Source of the DNA: PKWO01 sp036384915
Lineage (GTDB): Bacteria; Pseudomonadota; Gammaproteobacteria; Burkholderiales; Burkholderiaceae_D
DNA: 64,000 nt
Direction of reading: 5' to 3'
NCBI GenBank assembly: GCA_036384915.1
Contig: DASVLJ010000078.1
Coordinates: forward strand, 248,001 to 312,000
Shown: piece by piece, positions 28,644-36,424 of the stretch
Position numbering within the stretch: position 1 is the stretch's first letter
Layout: every line of letters starts with the position of its first letter
Translations under genes and position numbers: made by a program
The notes under the pieces: generated by a model
Seen by the model: only the letters and a program-made list of their open reading frames with translations
Databases searched by the model: none
Told to the model about the DNA's origin: nothing

Positions 28644-29726
28644 ATGATAGACATTGATTCCAACGCTTTGGCCGCTGCCGGGAAATATGGCGGAAAGAAA
28701 TTGATCCTCGAATTGCAGCGCAAGGCGAGGACGGTGCTCGATGCCCTGCTGCCCGACAGCAGCCACCCGGTCCTGCTCGATTTCCCAAATAATTCCAACG
28801 TCGGCGACAGCCTGATCTGGCTTGGTGAAGTGGCTTACCTGAGACAGCGGCATATGGCGCCGACATACACCAGCGACATGCATGACTTCAGCCACGCGAG
28901 TTTGCGCGCGGTGCTGGATCCGAGCACGGTGATCCTGATGCATGGCGGCGGCAATTTCGGCACCTTGTGGCCGGACGAACAGCATTTTCGCTTGCGTGTG
29001 CTGCGCGAATTTCCCGGCGTGCCGGTGGTGCAACTTCCGCAATCGATTTTCTTCGAGGACGGTACCTTGCTCGAAGAGACGCAGGAGGTAATCAAGGCGC
29101 ACGGCAACTATACACTCGTGGTGCGCGACCACGCCAGCTACGAGTTCGCCATGGCACATTTCGCATGCCGAGTGGTGCTGTGCCCCGATATGGCGTTTTT
29201 CATCGGCAGTCTGGCGGCCAAAAAAGATCCGCTCTACGATCGCTTCGTGTTGGCGCGCACCGATTGCGAATCTGCTCAAAGCTGGTTCGTCGACGCGCCG
29301 GAGTTGCGCGAGGGCCGCACGCAATACAACAGCGACTGGCTTGAGCAAGGCATGGCAGAGAAGGTCCTTAACCGGGTGCATCGCTATTCGGCGCGCATGC
29401 GCCGGTCGCTCGACCCTTGCAATATATGGCTGTTAGGCTTGTACAACCGGCTGGCAAGCTCGCGCCTGACGCGCGGCATGGACCTGCTCGATACCGGGCA
29501 CGTGGTGATCGCCGACCGTTTGCATGTGCACATCCTGTCCATCCTGATGGAAAAGCCGCACGTGCTGTTGGACAACCGTTACCGCAAGCTTGGTAATTTC
29601 CACGATGCCTGGACCAAGCCCTACCGCGGCGTGGCCTTCGCCGAAACCCTGCGCGAAGCCTATCAGGCTGCCGCGCAATACGACGGGGAGACGAAGCGTT
29701 ACGACAGCATTCCCGTGCCGCAGTAA
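28644..29726 (+). CDS. Polysaccharide pyruvyl transferase family protein
   Basis: 360-aa cytoplasmic enzyme of the pyruvyl transferase family, which uses phosphoenolpyruvate to add a ketal pyruvate to sugar residues and gives the polymer a negative charge. Signatures: LDFPNNSNVGDSLIWLGEVAYLR, the glycine-rich ILMHGGGNFGTLW, VVQLPQSIFFED, VLCPDMAFFIG and the C-terminal IADRLHVHILSILM. Same direction and only 19 nt after the flippase, so it is probably the last gene of the first EPS operon. Confidence 0.88.
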   Translation: MIDIDSNALAAAGKYGGKKLILELQRKARTVLDALLPDSSHPVLLDFPNNSNVGDSLIWLGEVAYLRQRHMAPTYTSDMHDFSHASLRAVLDPSTVILMHGGGNFGTLWPDEQHFRLRVLREFPGVPVVQLPQSIFFEDGTLLEETQEVIKAHGNYTLVVRDHASYEFAMAHFACRVVLCPDMAFFIGSLAAKKDPLYDRFVLARTDCESAQSWFVDAPELREGRTQYNSDWLEQGMAEKVLNRVHRYSARMRRSLDPCNIWLLGLYNRLASSRLTRGMDLLDTGHVVIADRLHVHILSILMEKPHVLLDNRYRKLGNFHDAWTKPYRGVAFAETLREAYQAAAQYDGETKRYDSIPVPQ

Positions 29727-29765
29727 AGAAAAACCCGCCCGGGGCGGTATGCCGCAGGGCGGGGT
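29722..29765 (-). terminator. Rho-independent terminator of the beta-helix lipoprotein gene
   Basis: Stem CCCGCCC (29734-29740) with GGGCGGG (29757-29763). Read on the minus strand it is followed by TTTTTCTTT, so it serves the antisense gene; on the plus strand there is no T-run. Confidence 0.7.
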
Positions 29766-29786
29766 AACACCAGGACACGCCCTGCG

Positions 29787-31952
29787 TCAGAGTGCCGTGG
29801 TTTGGTAGCTGCCGATATTGGGCGGGGCGCCCATCACGCTGCCGACGAAGTCGGTCGCGATGGTAGTCAAAGACTTGCCCTTGCCGATCGCGGGCGAAGT
29901 TGCGAGCGGCTGGAAGTAGCCCGAAGTCAATTGGCCGGCACCGGTGCCGCCGCTCTGCGCCAGTTGCGGATTTTGGCCGACCACGTCGTTGGTGCCGATC
30001 GCGGCTGGCGTGGTCGGTTTGACCGACCACAGGTTATTCGACAGCGTCAGGCCGCCGGCACTTGGCACGTAGCCGGCGCCCGAGACGAGGTTGTTGTAGA
30101 TGAAGGAATAGACGTTCACCACGTTCTTCGAATTGCCCGCGCCGCCGGTGGCGAAAGCCGAGACGCCAGTCGGCAGGGCGGTGGCGACCACGGTGTTGTT
30201 GGCGATCATGGCGCCATACAGGCCGGTGCCGTTGACCAAGGTCCAGCAGAAGCCGCAGAGCGGAGAATTGTAGAGCAGGTTGTTGATCACCGTCGGATAG
30301 GCCGAATGCGTATTGGCGACGGTGTTGGTCTGCTCGTCGGCCAGCGAGAACGCCGACATCTGGCCGACGTAGTTGCCGGGTGTGTTGTAGATGAGGTTGC
30401 GCTGGACCAGGGTATTCCAGGCATTGTTGACGTACATGTTCTGGGCCCAGTTGTTATAGGTCACGTTGTCCTGGATGACGGTGCCGTTCGAGAGCCAGGT
30501 CGAAATGCCTTCGCCCCAGCAGTTGAATACGGTATTGCCCTGGATGACGGCATTGTAGGTGATCTGGGTGCTGCCGTAGGGGCTGGCCGCCGACAGGCAG
30601 CTGGCCCAGCCGCGCGAGGTGCTGCTGCAGTTGGGCGTGTTGGCTGCGCGGCAGTTCGACATCGCAACGTAGGACACGGTGTTGTTTTCGATCAGCGCGT
30701 TGTTGCCCGAAGCGAGGATGCCTTGGGCCCAGGTGTTGTGCACGTTGAGATTGCTGACGGTGTCGTTGTTGCCCTCGATGGAGACGCCGTAGCCGTCGAG
30801 AACGGTCGCGGTGCCGCCGTTGCCGCCGTGGCCGTCGTTGTTGATGTTGCGCACTTCGAAGCCCGAGATAGTGATGTAGTTGCCGTGCAGTTTGAGCAGG
30901 CTGGCGTAGTTGCCGACCACAACAGTCGCGCCGTCAATGACAGGCGTCTGGCCGGGATAGGCGGCAACGGTGATGGGCGAGGCGGCGGTGCCGGAGGCGT
31001 TGATGGCGACCGTTTCGGCATAGACCCCGCCCATGGCATACAGCGTCTGGCCGGCAACGAGTTTGGAGACGCCGTACTGCAGTGTCTTCCACGGCGCGGC
31101 TTGCGTGCCGGGGTTGGCGTTGTTGCCGCTGGGAGAGACATAGAAGGCTGTCGTAACGATGGCCTTGCGGCTTTCCACCAGCTTCCTGGTGGGGGCTGCA
31201 TCCAGGGTACCAATCGCGTCTTCCACCTTGTTGCTTTGCAGGCTGGTGGAGGCCGAATGATCGATACGGGCCATGGTGGTGCGTGCCGAGGCCAGGGTGG
31301 CTATGCTGCCATACGATTTTGCGCCGCGCTGGGCCAATTGCCGGGTGAAAGTGGTGGCGAAGGCGATGCGGTTGCCGACCGCTAGGGCGTCGGTGCTCTG
31401 TGCTTCGCCACTGAGGGCGGTGGCCATTACATCGAGCGGCAGGCGGGTGCTGCTGTAGCCCGCGGTGCCGAGTTTGGCCAGCCAGTTCGCGGCTTCGCTT
31501 GGGCTGGGGGCGCGTTGCAGGACATGCTGGAACACGGCTGAAACGAGTTGCGCGCCGCTATCGCTGCCCATGCCGTAAAGGCGGGCCGATTCGGTGGCAC
31601 TGCCGAGCTGGTCCACGGTTTGCTTGAGCCTGGCATTGCCGGCATAGGTGCTGTCGATCGCGGGGATGCTGGTCGGCGCATTTGCGGCCGCCAATTGCTG
31701 CTCCAGGTTGGCGAGGCCGGCCTGGTCTGCGGGCCTGCCGAAGTAGGCAACGTAGAGCGATTGCGCAGCTTGCTCGTAGCTGCTGCTGCTGCTGCCGGAA
31801 GCCTTGGCCGAGCGCTCGAGCTTGGTCGAGGGGGGGGCGGGAGCGGTGGTATCGGTGATGTCCGTGCTGCCACCGCCACAGGCGCTCAATGCGCCGGCCA
31901 CGAAAAGGGAAGCGTGAAAGGAAAAAGACTTGAATAGTTTGCGGGTGATCAT
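29787..31952 (-). CDS. Secreted lipoprotein with DUF4214-like and right-handed beta-helix domains
   Basis: 721-aa protein on the opposite strand inside the EPS locus. Signal peptide with lipobox LSAC (Cys25) followed by GGGS. Residues about 60-250 carry the DUF4214-like pattern (QAAQSLYVAYFGRPADQAGL) seen in secreted matrix or calcium-binding proteins. Residues about 270-715 are a parallel beta-helix with many N/G-rich coils (AFYVSPSGNNANPGTQAAPW start, then repeated NNTV/NNLI/QGNTVFN turns), as in polysaccharide lyases and C5-epimerases. Likely an outer-membrane-anchored or exported enzyme acting on the EPS made here (lyase or epimerase), but no catalytic residues can be assigned. Confidence 0.85.
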   Translation of the reverse strand: MITRKLFKSFSFHASLFVAGALSACGGGSTDITDTTAPAPPSTKLERSAKASGSSSSSYEQAAQSLYVAYFGRPADQAGLANLEQQLAAANAPTSIPAIDSTYAGNARLKQTVDQLGSATESARLYGMGSDSGAQLVSAVFQHVLQRAPSPSEAANWLAKLGTAGYSSTRLPLDVMATALSGEAQSTDALAVGNRIAFATTFTRQLAQRGAKSYGSIATLASARTTMARIDHSASTSLQSNKVEDAIGTLDAAPTRKLVESRKAIVTTAFYVSPSGNNANPGTQAAPWKTLQYGVSKLVAGQTLYAMGGVYAETVAINASGTAASPITVAAYPGQTPVIDGATVVVGNYASLLKLHGNYITISGFEVRNINNDGHGGNGGTATVLDGYGVSIEGNNDTVSNLNVHNTWAQGILASGNNALIENNTVSYVAMSNCRAANTPNCSSTSRGWASCLSAASPYGSTQITYNAVIQGNTVFNCWGEGISTWLSNGTVIQDNVTYNNWAQNMYVNNAWNTLVQRNLIYNTPGNYVGQMSAFSLADEQTNTVANTHSAYPTVINNLLYNSPLCGFCWTLVNGTGLYGAMIANNTVVATALPTGVSAFATGGAGNSKNVVNVYSFIYNNLVSGAGYVPSAGGLTLSNNLWSVKPTTPAAIGTNDVVGQNPQLAQSGGTGAGQLTSGYFQPLATSPAIGKGKSLTTIATDFVGSVMGAPPNIGSYQTTAL

Positions 31953-32488
31953 AAAAGCGCCACTCTCAAAATTACTTACACAAAGCCGGCCACGGAACGT
32001 CTTGGCGCTCCACGTTGGACGAGGACTGGATACAACGACAGGGCTCGGTCGGCTACTGGGCTCTTAATCTTGAAAACTGCGCGTTGCCGTAGGAAAACAT
32101 TGCCGTAGACAAACGATATCTGGAGTCAAAGCTGGAAGCAATGACAAGAAACCAAGAAAGTTAAAAATCTTTTCTGGCGGAGTTTGCAATTGATGAGCTG
32201 GGGTTAATTCCGGTGCCAGGTATGTGAATTTCCTATTCGACATCATTAAATGGATAAATAGTCAATAAGACAAGAACTGATTGTGAAATGGTATGTCTAT
32301 TTCGAGCCAGGATATGAAACAAACCATCATGGCGCCGTAATGCGCGACCGCAGCTACTTTCGCGAATTTCTCTAGAAAAACTTTTTAAAATCAAGGCTTT
32401 GGCATTGTCATCGTGCTGGCTTTAATGGATAATTCAAAGTTAACAATTTGTCTAGTTTAATTATGTTTTATATAATAATGGAATTGGC
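31953..32488. other. Divergent intergenic region (536 nt)
   Basis: AT-rich control region between the antisense lipoprotein gene and the glycosyltransferase operon. No gene with a ribosome binding site seen. No exact sigma-54 match on either strand. The right end carries a strong sigma-70 promoter (32448-32476), listed separately. Confidence 0.6.
32448..32476 (+). promoter_or_regulatory. Sigma-70 promoter of the glycosyltransferase operon
   Basis: TTGTCT (32448-32453), 17-nt spacer, perfect TATAAT (32471-32476). The ATG of the glycosyltransferase starts only 13 nt after the -10, leaving a leader of about 5-6 nt and no Shine-Dalgarno sequence. Confidence 0.6.
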
Positions 32489-33640
32489 ATGAGTGAAAAA
32501 AAGCTTTGCATAGTGGTGACCTGTTTCAGTCAGGGACAGCCGGGATTCCTCGACTTTTCCTACCGGATTCGAAGCCTCGCTGCCAACTATGATCTGGTCG
32601 TGCTCAGCCAGCGCCGGCTGACCCAGATCGAACTGAGCTTTTCCGACGTGCACTATGTCGTCATCGAAGAAGCCGCGACGCGGCTCGGCTGGTTCCGCTA
32701 TATCTGGCGTTGCGCAGCGCTGATCCGCGCACGCTCGCCCGCGGTTGCCGTGCTGCTACATTCGCTGACGGCGCCGATCGCGCTGATGATAGGCAAGGTG
32801 CCCTCGGTCGTGTATTGGAACGAGCACCCGACGCATGCCGCCCCGGACGAGCGCGGCGTCTCCTTTTTCAAGGCATGGCTGCGCCGTGCTGTGCGCGGCC
32901 TGTTGTTTCGCGGCGCGCGCGGCGCCCAATTGACCATGCCCATCGGTGAAGCGCACCGCGACGACTTGCTGGCGCAAGGCTGCCGCCCGGCGCGCACGCG
33001 CATGATCTATATGGGGGTCGACAAGGCCTTCGATGTCGCCCAAGAGCGCGGGCCGGATCGCTGCGACGGCGGCCCGCTGCGCCTGATCTACGTCGGTTCG
33101 GTGCAGCACGACCGCGGGCGCGACGTGATGCTGGAAGCCATGGCGATGCTCGCGCGCGGCCCGAAGATGGCGCACCTGACTATTGTCGGTGCCTCGGAAG
33201 AGCAACTGGCCTATTGCATGCGCTATGTCGAACAGGCGGGCATAACCGGCAGCGTGACCGTGCGCGGGCGCGTGCCTGGCGGCGAGATCCCGCGTTTCTT
33301 CGCCGACTCCGATGCCGGCATCTGCATCTGGGAAGACCGTCCCTGGTATCGCTTCAATCCGCCGACCAAGCTGTTCGAATACCTGGTGGCCGGCTTGCCG
33401 GTATTGGCCAGCGATATCCGCACCCACACCGAATACATCAAGGATGGCGTCAACGGCGTGATCTTCGATTACGACAGCGCCGGGCTGGCGGCAGCGATCC
33501 AGCGCCTCTGGCTCATGCATGACCGGCTGCCGCAACTGAAGGCGGCCGCCCGGCAATCAAGCCATCCCTACCGCTGGGAAAATATCGAGCCGGAATTCCT
33601 GGCTGCTGTCGAAGGCGTCGCCCGTGGAGTTGCAGCATGA
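32489..33640 (+). CDS. Glycosyltransferase family 4 protein (1)
   Basis: 383-aa GT-B fold enzyme. The C-terminal donor-binding half has LRLIYVGSVQHDRGRDVMLEAM, then the family E-x7-E-like region YRFNPPTKLFEYLVAGLPVLASD. It adds one sugar of the EPS repeat unit on the cytoplasmic face, donor unknown. It opens a tightly coupled operon: its stop overlaps the next start (ATGA). No ribosome binding site is visible before its ATG and the promoter is immediately upstream, so the mRNA may be leaderless. Confidence 0.87.
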   Translation: MSEKKLCIVVTCFSQGQPGFLDFSYRIRSLAANYDLVVLSQRRLTQIELSFSDVHYVVIEEAATRLGWFRYIWRCAALIRARSPAVAVLLHSLTAPIALMIGKVPSVVYWNEHPTHAAPDERGVSFFKAWLRRAVRGLLFRGARGAQLTMPIGEAHRDDLLAQGCRPARTRMIYMGVDKAFDVAQERGPDRCDGGPLRLIYVGSVQHDRGRDVMLEAMAMLARGPKMAHLTIVGASEEQLAYCMRYVEQAGITGSVTVRGRVPGGEIPRFFADSDAGICIWEDRPWYRFNPPTKLFEYLVAGLPVLASDIRTHTEYIKDGVNGVIFDYDSAGLAAAIQRLWLMHDRLPQLKAAARQSSHPYRWENIEPEFLAAVEGVARGVAA

Positions 33641-35187
33641 TCCGAAGCACGATAGATTCCTACGCCCTTTCCAAATCCCGCTTTGGCCTGCCTTTTCTGC
33701 TGGCCATGGCCGGTATCGCTTTCCTGTGCCTGTTCTTTGCGCTGCTGTCGGTCAGCGGCAATTTCATTCTGATCGCCTTGGGCGCCAGCATGATCGTCGG
33801 CCCGATACTCCTGCTCATGCCCGAGATTACGGTCTGGGCCGTGCTGGTCGTCGGCCTCTTGTTCGGCATCTTGTCGGCCAGCCCGAAACTAGGCAAGATA
33901 GGCTGGGGCGTGTCGGTGCTCTCCATCATGCTGATGGGGCCGTCGCTGGTCAATACCTTGTGGAGCAAGCGCGAGCGCCTGCCCGGCTTCCTCGTGATCG
34001 GCTGGCTGTTCATGGTCTTCGCCGTTCTTTGCTCGGTGGTGCAATGGTGGTCGATCGGCGAATTCGTCGCCGGCTACAAGCGCTATTTCCAGGCCTTCGG
34101 CTTGATGATGGCGCTGGCCACGATCACCTTCAGCGCACCGGCGTTCGGGCGCTGGCGCAAGTTCATGGTCTTCGTGGCGCTGATGCAATTTCCGGCTGCC
34201 TTGTTCGAATTGGTGGTGCTGGTGCCGATGCGGCGTTCCGCTTCGAGCGACGCCACCGACGTGATCGCCGGCACCTTCGGCGCCAACCTCGAAGGCGGCA
34301 GCCCGAACTCGGTGATGGTGATCTTCATCTTCATCGCCATCGCGTTTTTCGTCGCACGCTGGCGTGCCGGCCTGATGAAGTCCAAGCCCTTCTACATGCT
34401 GGCCTTCATGACGGCGCTGCCGCTCGTGATGGGCGAGACCAAGGTCGCCGTGTTCATGGTGCCCGTGGTCGGCGCCGTGCTGTTGCGCGAGGATTTCATG
34501 AGAGCGCCGTTGCGCTACCTGCCGGCGGTGATCATGACAGTCCTCCTTACTTTTGCGCTGTCCTACGTCTACGTGGTGTTCATCATCCACAGCAATTTCA
34601 GCGACGTGTTCCACGCCACCTACCGCTACAACCTCGGCAACCAGGGTTATTCGAACGGCATGCTGCTGAACCGCTCGAGCGTGATCACCTTCTGGCTCCA
34701 GAAGCAGAGCTGGAGCGATCCGCTGGCTTTCCTCATCGGGAACGGGCTCGGCAGTTCCTATACCGGCTTCGGGCCGATGGCGGTGTCGGGCCATCTCGGC
34801 ACCAAGTACTTCGCCTACGGCATCAACCTGACGGCCGCTTCGACGCTGTTATGGGACACCGGCATCATCGGCTTGATCATGTTCTGCTCGATCTTCGTCG
34901 CGGCCTGGTTTGCCGCCGTGAATCTGCGCAAGCGTACCCGCGACCCGATGGTGAAGGCCGATGCGCTGGCGATCCAGGTGGCGATTGCGCTGTTCGGCAT
35001 GTTCATCCTCTACAGCGATTCCATGGTCAATCTGCTGTCCATCGAGCTGATTTATGCCTCGGTACTCGGTTACCTTGGCTTTCTGATGAAACAGGAAGGC
35101 ATGCTGTCGAGGCCCTTGCCGGTCCACGAGATGCCCAAACCGAACCGTGCAGCGGGTTTGCATCTCGCTTCCAACATCCGGGCCTGA
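33637..35187 (+). CDS. Wzy-like polysaccharide polymerase / O-antigen ligase family
   Basis: 516-aa integral membrane protein with about 10-12 hydrophobic helices, including FGLPFLLAMAGIAFLCLFFALL and ITVWAVLVVGLLFGIL. A large hydrophilic loop (about 305-385) contains FHATYRYNLGNQGYSNG and LIGNGLGSSYTGFG, the position typical of the periplasmic loop in Wzy/WaaL-type proteins. Sequence identity across this family is very low, so the call rests on topology, loop and context between glycosyltransferases. Overlaps the preceding gene by ATGA. Polymerase for the EPS repeat unit is the most likely role. Confidence 0.78.
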   Translation: MIRSTIDSYALSKSRFGLPFLLAMAGIAFLCLFFALLSVSGNFILIALGASMIVGPILLLMPEITVWAVLVVGLLFGILSASPKLGKIGWGVSVLSIMLMGPSLVNTLWSKRERLPGFLVIGWLFMVFAVLCSVVQWWSIGEFVAGYKRYFQAFGLMMALATITFSAPAFGRWRKFMVFVALMQFPAALFELVVLVPMRRSASSDATDVIAGTFGANLEGGSPNSVMVIFIFIAIAFFVARWRAGLMKSKPFYMLAFMTALPLVMGETKVAVFMVPVVGAVLLREDFMRAPLRYLPAVIMTVLLTFALSYVYVVFIIHSNFSDVFHATYRYNLGNQGYSNGMLLNRSSVITFWLQKQSWSDPLAFLIGNGLGSSYTGFGPMAVSGHLGTKYFAYGINLTAASTLLWDTGIIGLIMFCSIFVAAWFAAVNLRKRTRDPMVKADALAIQVAIALFGMFILYSDSMVNLLSIELIYASVLGYLGFLMKQEGMLSRPLPVHEMPKPNRAAGLHLASNIRA

Positions 35188-35191
35188 CGCC

Positions 35192-36424
35192 ATGCGCCTG
35201 ATCTACTTCACCGCCGAGCAGTGGCCGACCTTCCGGCCCGACCTGGTGGCTTTGTTCGGCAAGTATCTGCCGCGCCGCGGCGTCACTTGCGATCTCGTCA
35301 CCGAACGCGAGCGCACCGTCGCGCCGGCCAGCGTTCCGCCCTGGGGCGGCGGCCGTGCCAGGCTGTGCAACGTGCCGGCCAACCGCGCCGGGCAGTATGT
35401 TGCCAAGCTGTGGCACAACCTTTCGGTGCTGGCGTCGACGGATGCGCGCCGCTACGATGCAATCCAGGTGCGCGACATGTCGCTGACCGCCTTGTTCGGC
35501 CTGATGATGGCGCGCCTGAAAGGCTTGCGCTTCTTCTATTGGCTGTCCTACCCGCAGTCGGAAGGCCAGATCGACCGCGCCCGCGCGCGCGGGCTGCGCG
35601 GCGGCATGCGCTTCTGGTTTCCTCTGATCCAGGGGATGGTCGGACGCTGGATACTGTACGGCCTGGTGTTGCCGCGTGCTGACCACGTCTTCGTGCAAAG
35701 CCGGCAAATGCAGCTCGACTTGGCGAAAGTAGGCGTACCGATGGATAAGATGACGCCGGTGCCGATGGGTGTCGACGTCGAAGCCGCCAGCCATGAATCT
35801 CTCGTACCGGTACAGGACGGGCGTTTGGAAAACCGGCGCGTCGTCGCCTACCTCGGCACGCTCGACCGCGTACGCAGGATCGAGATCCTGCTGCATATGC
35901 TGGCCATCGTGCTGCGTGAAGAGCCCGAGGTCTTGCTGATGCTGGTCGGCGACACGGAAGATGCTGCGCATCGTGCCTGGCTGAAGAACGAGGCCGAGCG
36001 TCTCGGCGTGGCAGACCATGTGTTGTGGACCGGCTGGTTGCCGGGCGATGAGGCTTGGGGCTACGTGCGCCGGGCCGAAGTCGGGCTTTCGCCTTTCCCG
36101 CGCAGTTTCCTGCTTGATAGCGCGTCGCCGACCAAGGCCGTCGAATACATGGCGCTGGGACTTCCCGTGGTGGTCAACGACAATCCGGACCAGGCGCAAG
36201 TGGTGGCGGAGAGCGGCGGCGGCCTGTGCGTGTCGCTTGAACCGCAAGCCTTTGCCGATGCGGTGACCAGCCTGTTGCGTTCACCCGAGACGCGTCGGGT
36301 GATGGGCGAGCGCGGGCGTGCCTATGTCAGGCGCGTGCGCTGCTACGACAATATCGCCGAAGCCGTGGCGCGCGTCTACCGCGAACTCGGCGATGCGATT
36401 CCTGCAGTGGGGGAGATATCATGA
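35192..36424 (+). CDS. Glycosyltransferase family 4 protein (2)
   Basis: 410-aa GT-B enzyme starting at the ATG 4 nt after the polymerase stop (MRLIYFTAEQWPTFRPDL). The acceptor half contains YDAIQVRDMSLTALFGL; the donor half has RRVVAYLGTLDRVRRIEILL, LLMLVGDTEDAAH and the motif DSASPTKAVEYMALGLPVVV. Acceptor and donor sugars unknown. Its stop overlaps the hydrolase gene start (ATGA). Confidence 0.88.
   Translation: MRLIYFTAEQWPTFRPDLVALFGKYLPRRGVTCDLVTERERTVAPASVPPWGGGRARLCNVPANRAGQYVAKLWHNLSVLASTDARRYDAIQVRDMSLTALFGLMMARLKGLRFFYWLSYPQSEGQIDRARARGLRGGMRFWFPLIQGMVGRWILYGLVLPRADHVFVQSRQMQLDLAKVGVPMDKMTPVPMGVDVEAASHESLVPVQDGRLENRRVVAYLGTLDRVRRIEILLHMLAIVLREEPEVLLMLVGDTEDAAHRAWLKNEAERLGVADHVLWTGWLPGDEAWGYVRRAEVGLSPFPRSFLLDSASPTKAVEYMALGLPVVVNDNPDQAQVVAESGGGLCVSLEPQAFADAVTSLLRSPETRRVMGERGRAYVRRVRCYDNIAEAVARVYRELGDAIPAVGEIS

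Noticed and set aside
29802..31385. A 527-codon plus-strand frame opposite the beta-helix lipoprotein gene
   Set aside because: Gly/Ala/Asp/Val/Arg-biased shadow without recognisable domain; the minus-strand reading has a signal peptide, lipobox and beta-helix.
32404..32419. Possible sigma-54 site before the glycosyltransferase operon (TTGGCATTG...GTGC)
   Set aside because: Spacing is 12 nt, not 10; a sigma-70 promoter is present instead.
33624..35201. A 525-codon frame overlapping the polymerase gene in another phase
   Set aside because: Arg/His/Gly-rich shadow; the other phase gives a clean multi-helix membrane protein that fits the coupled operon.
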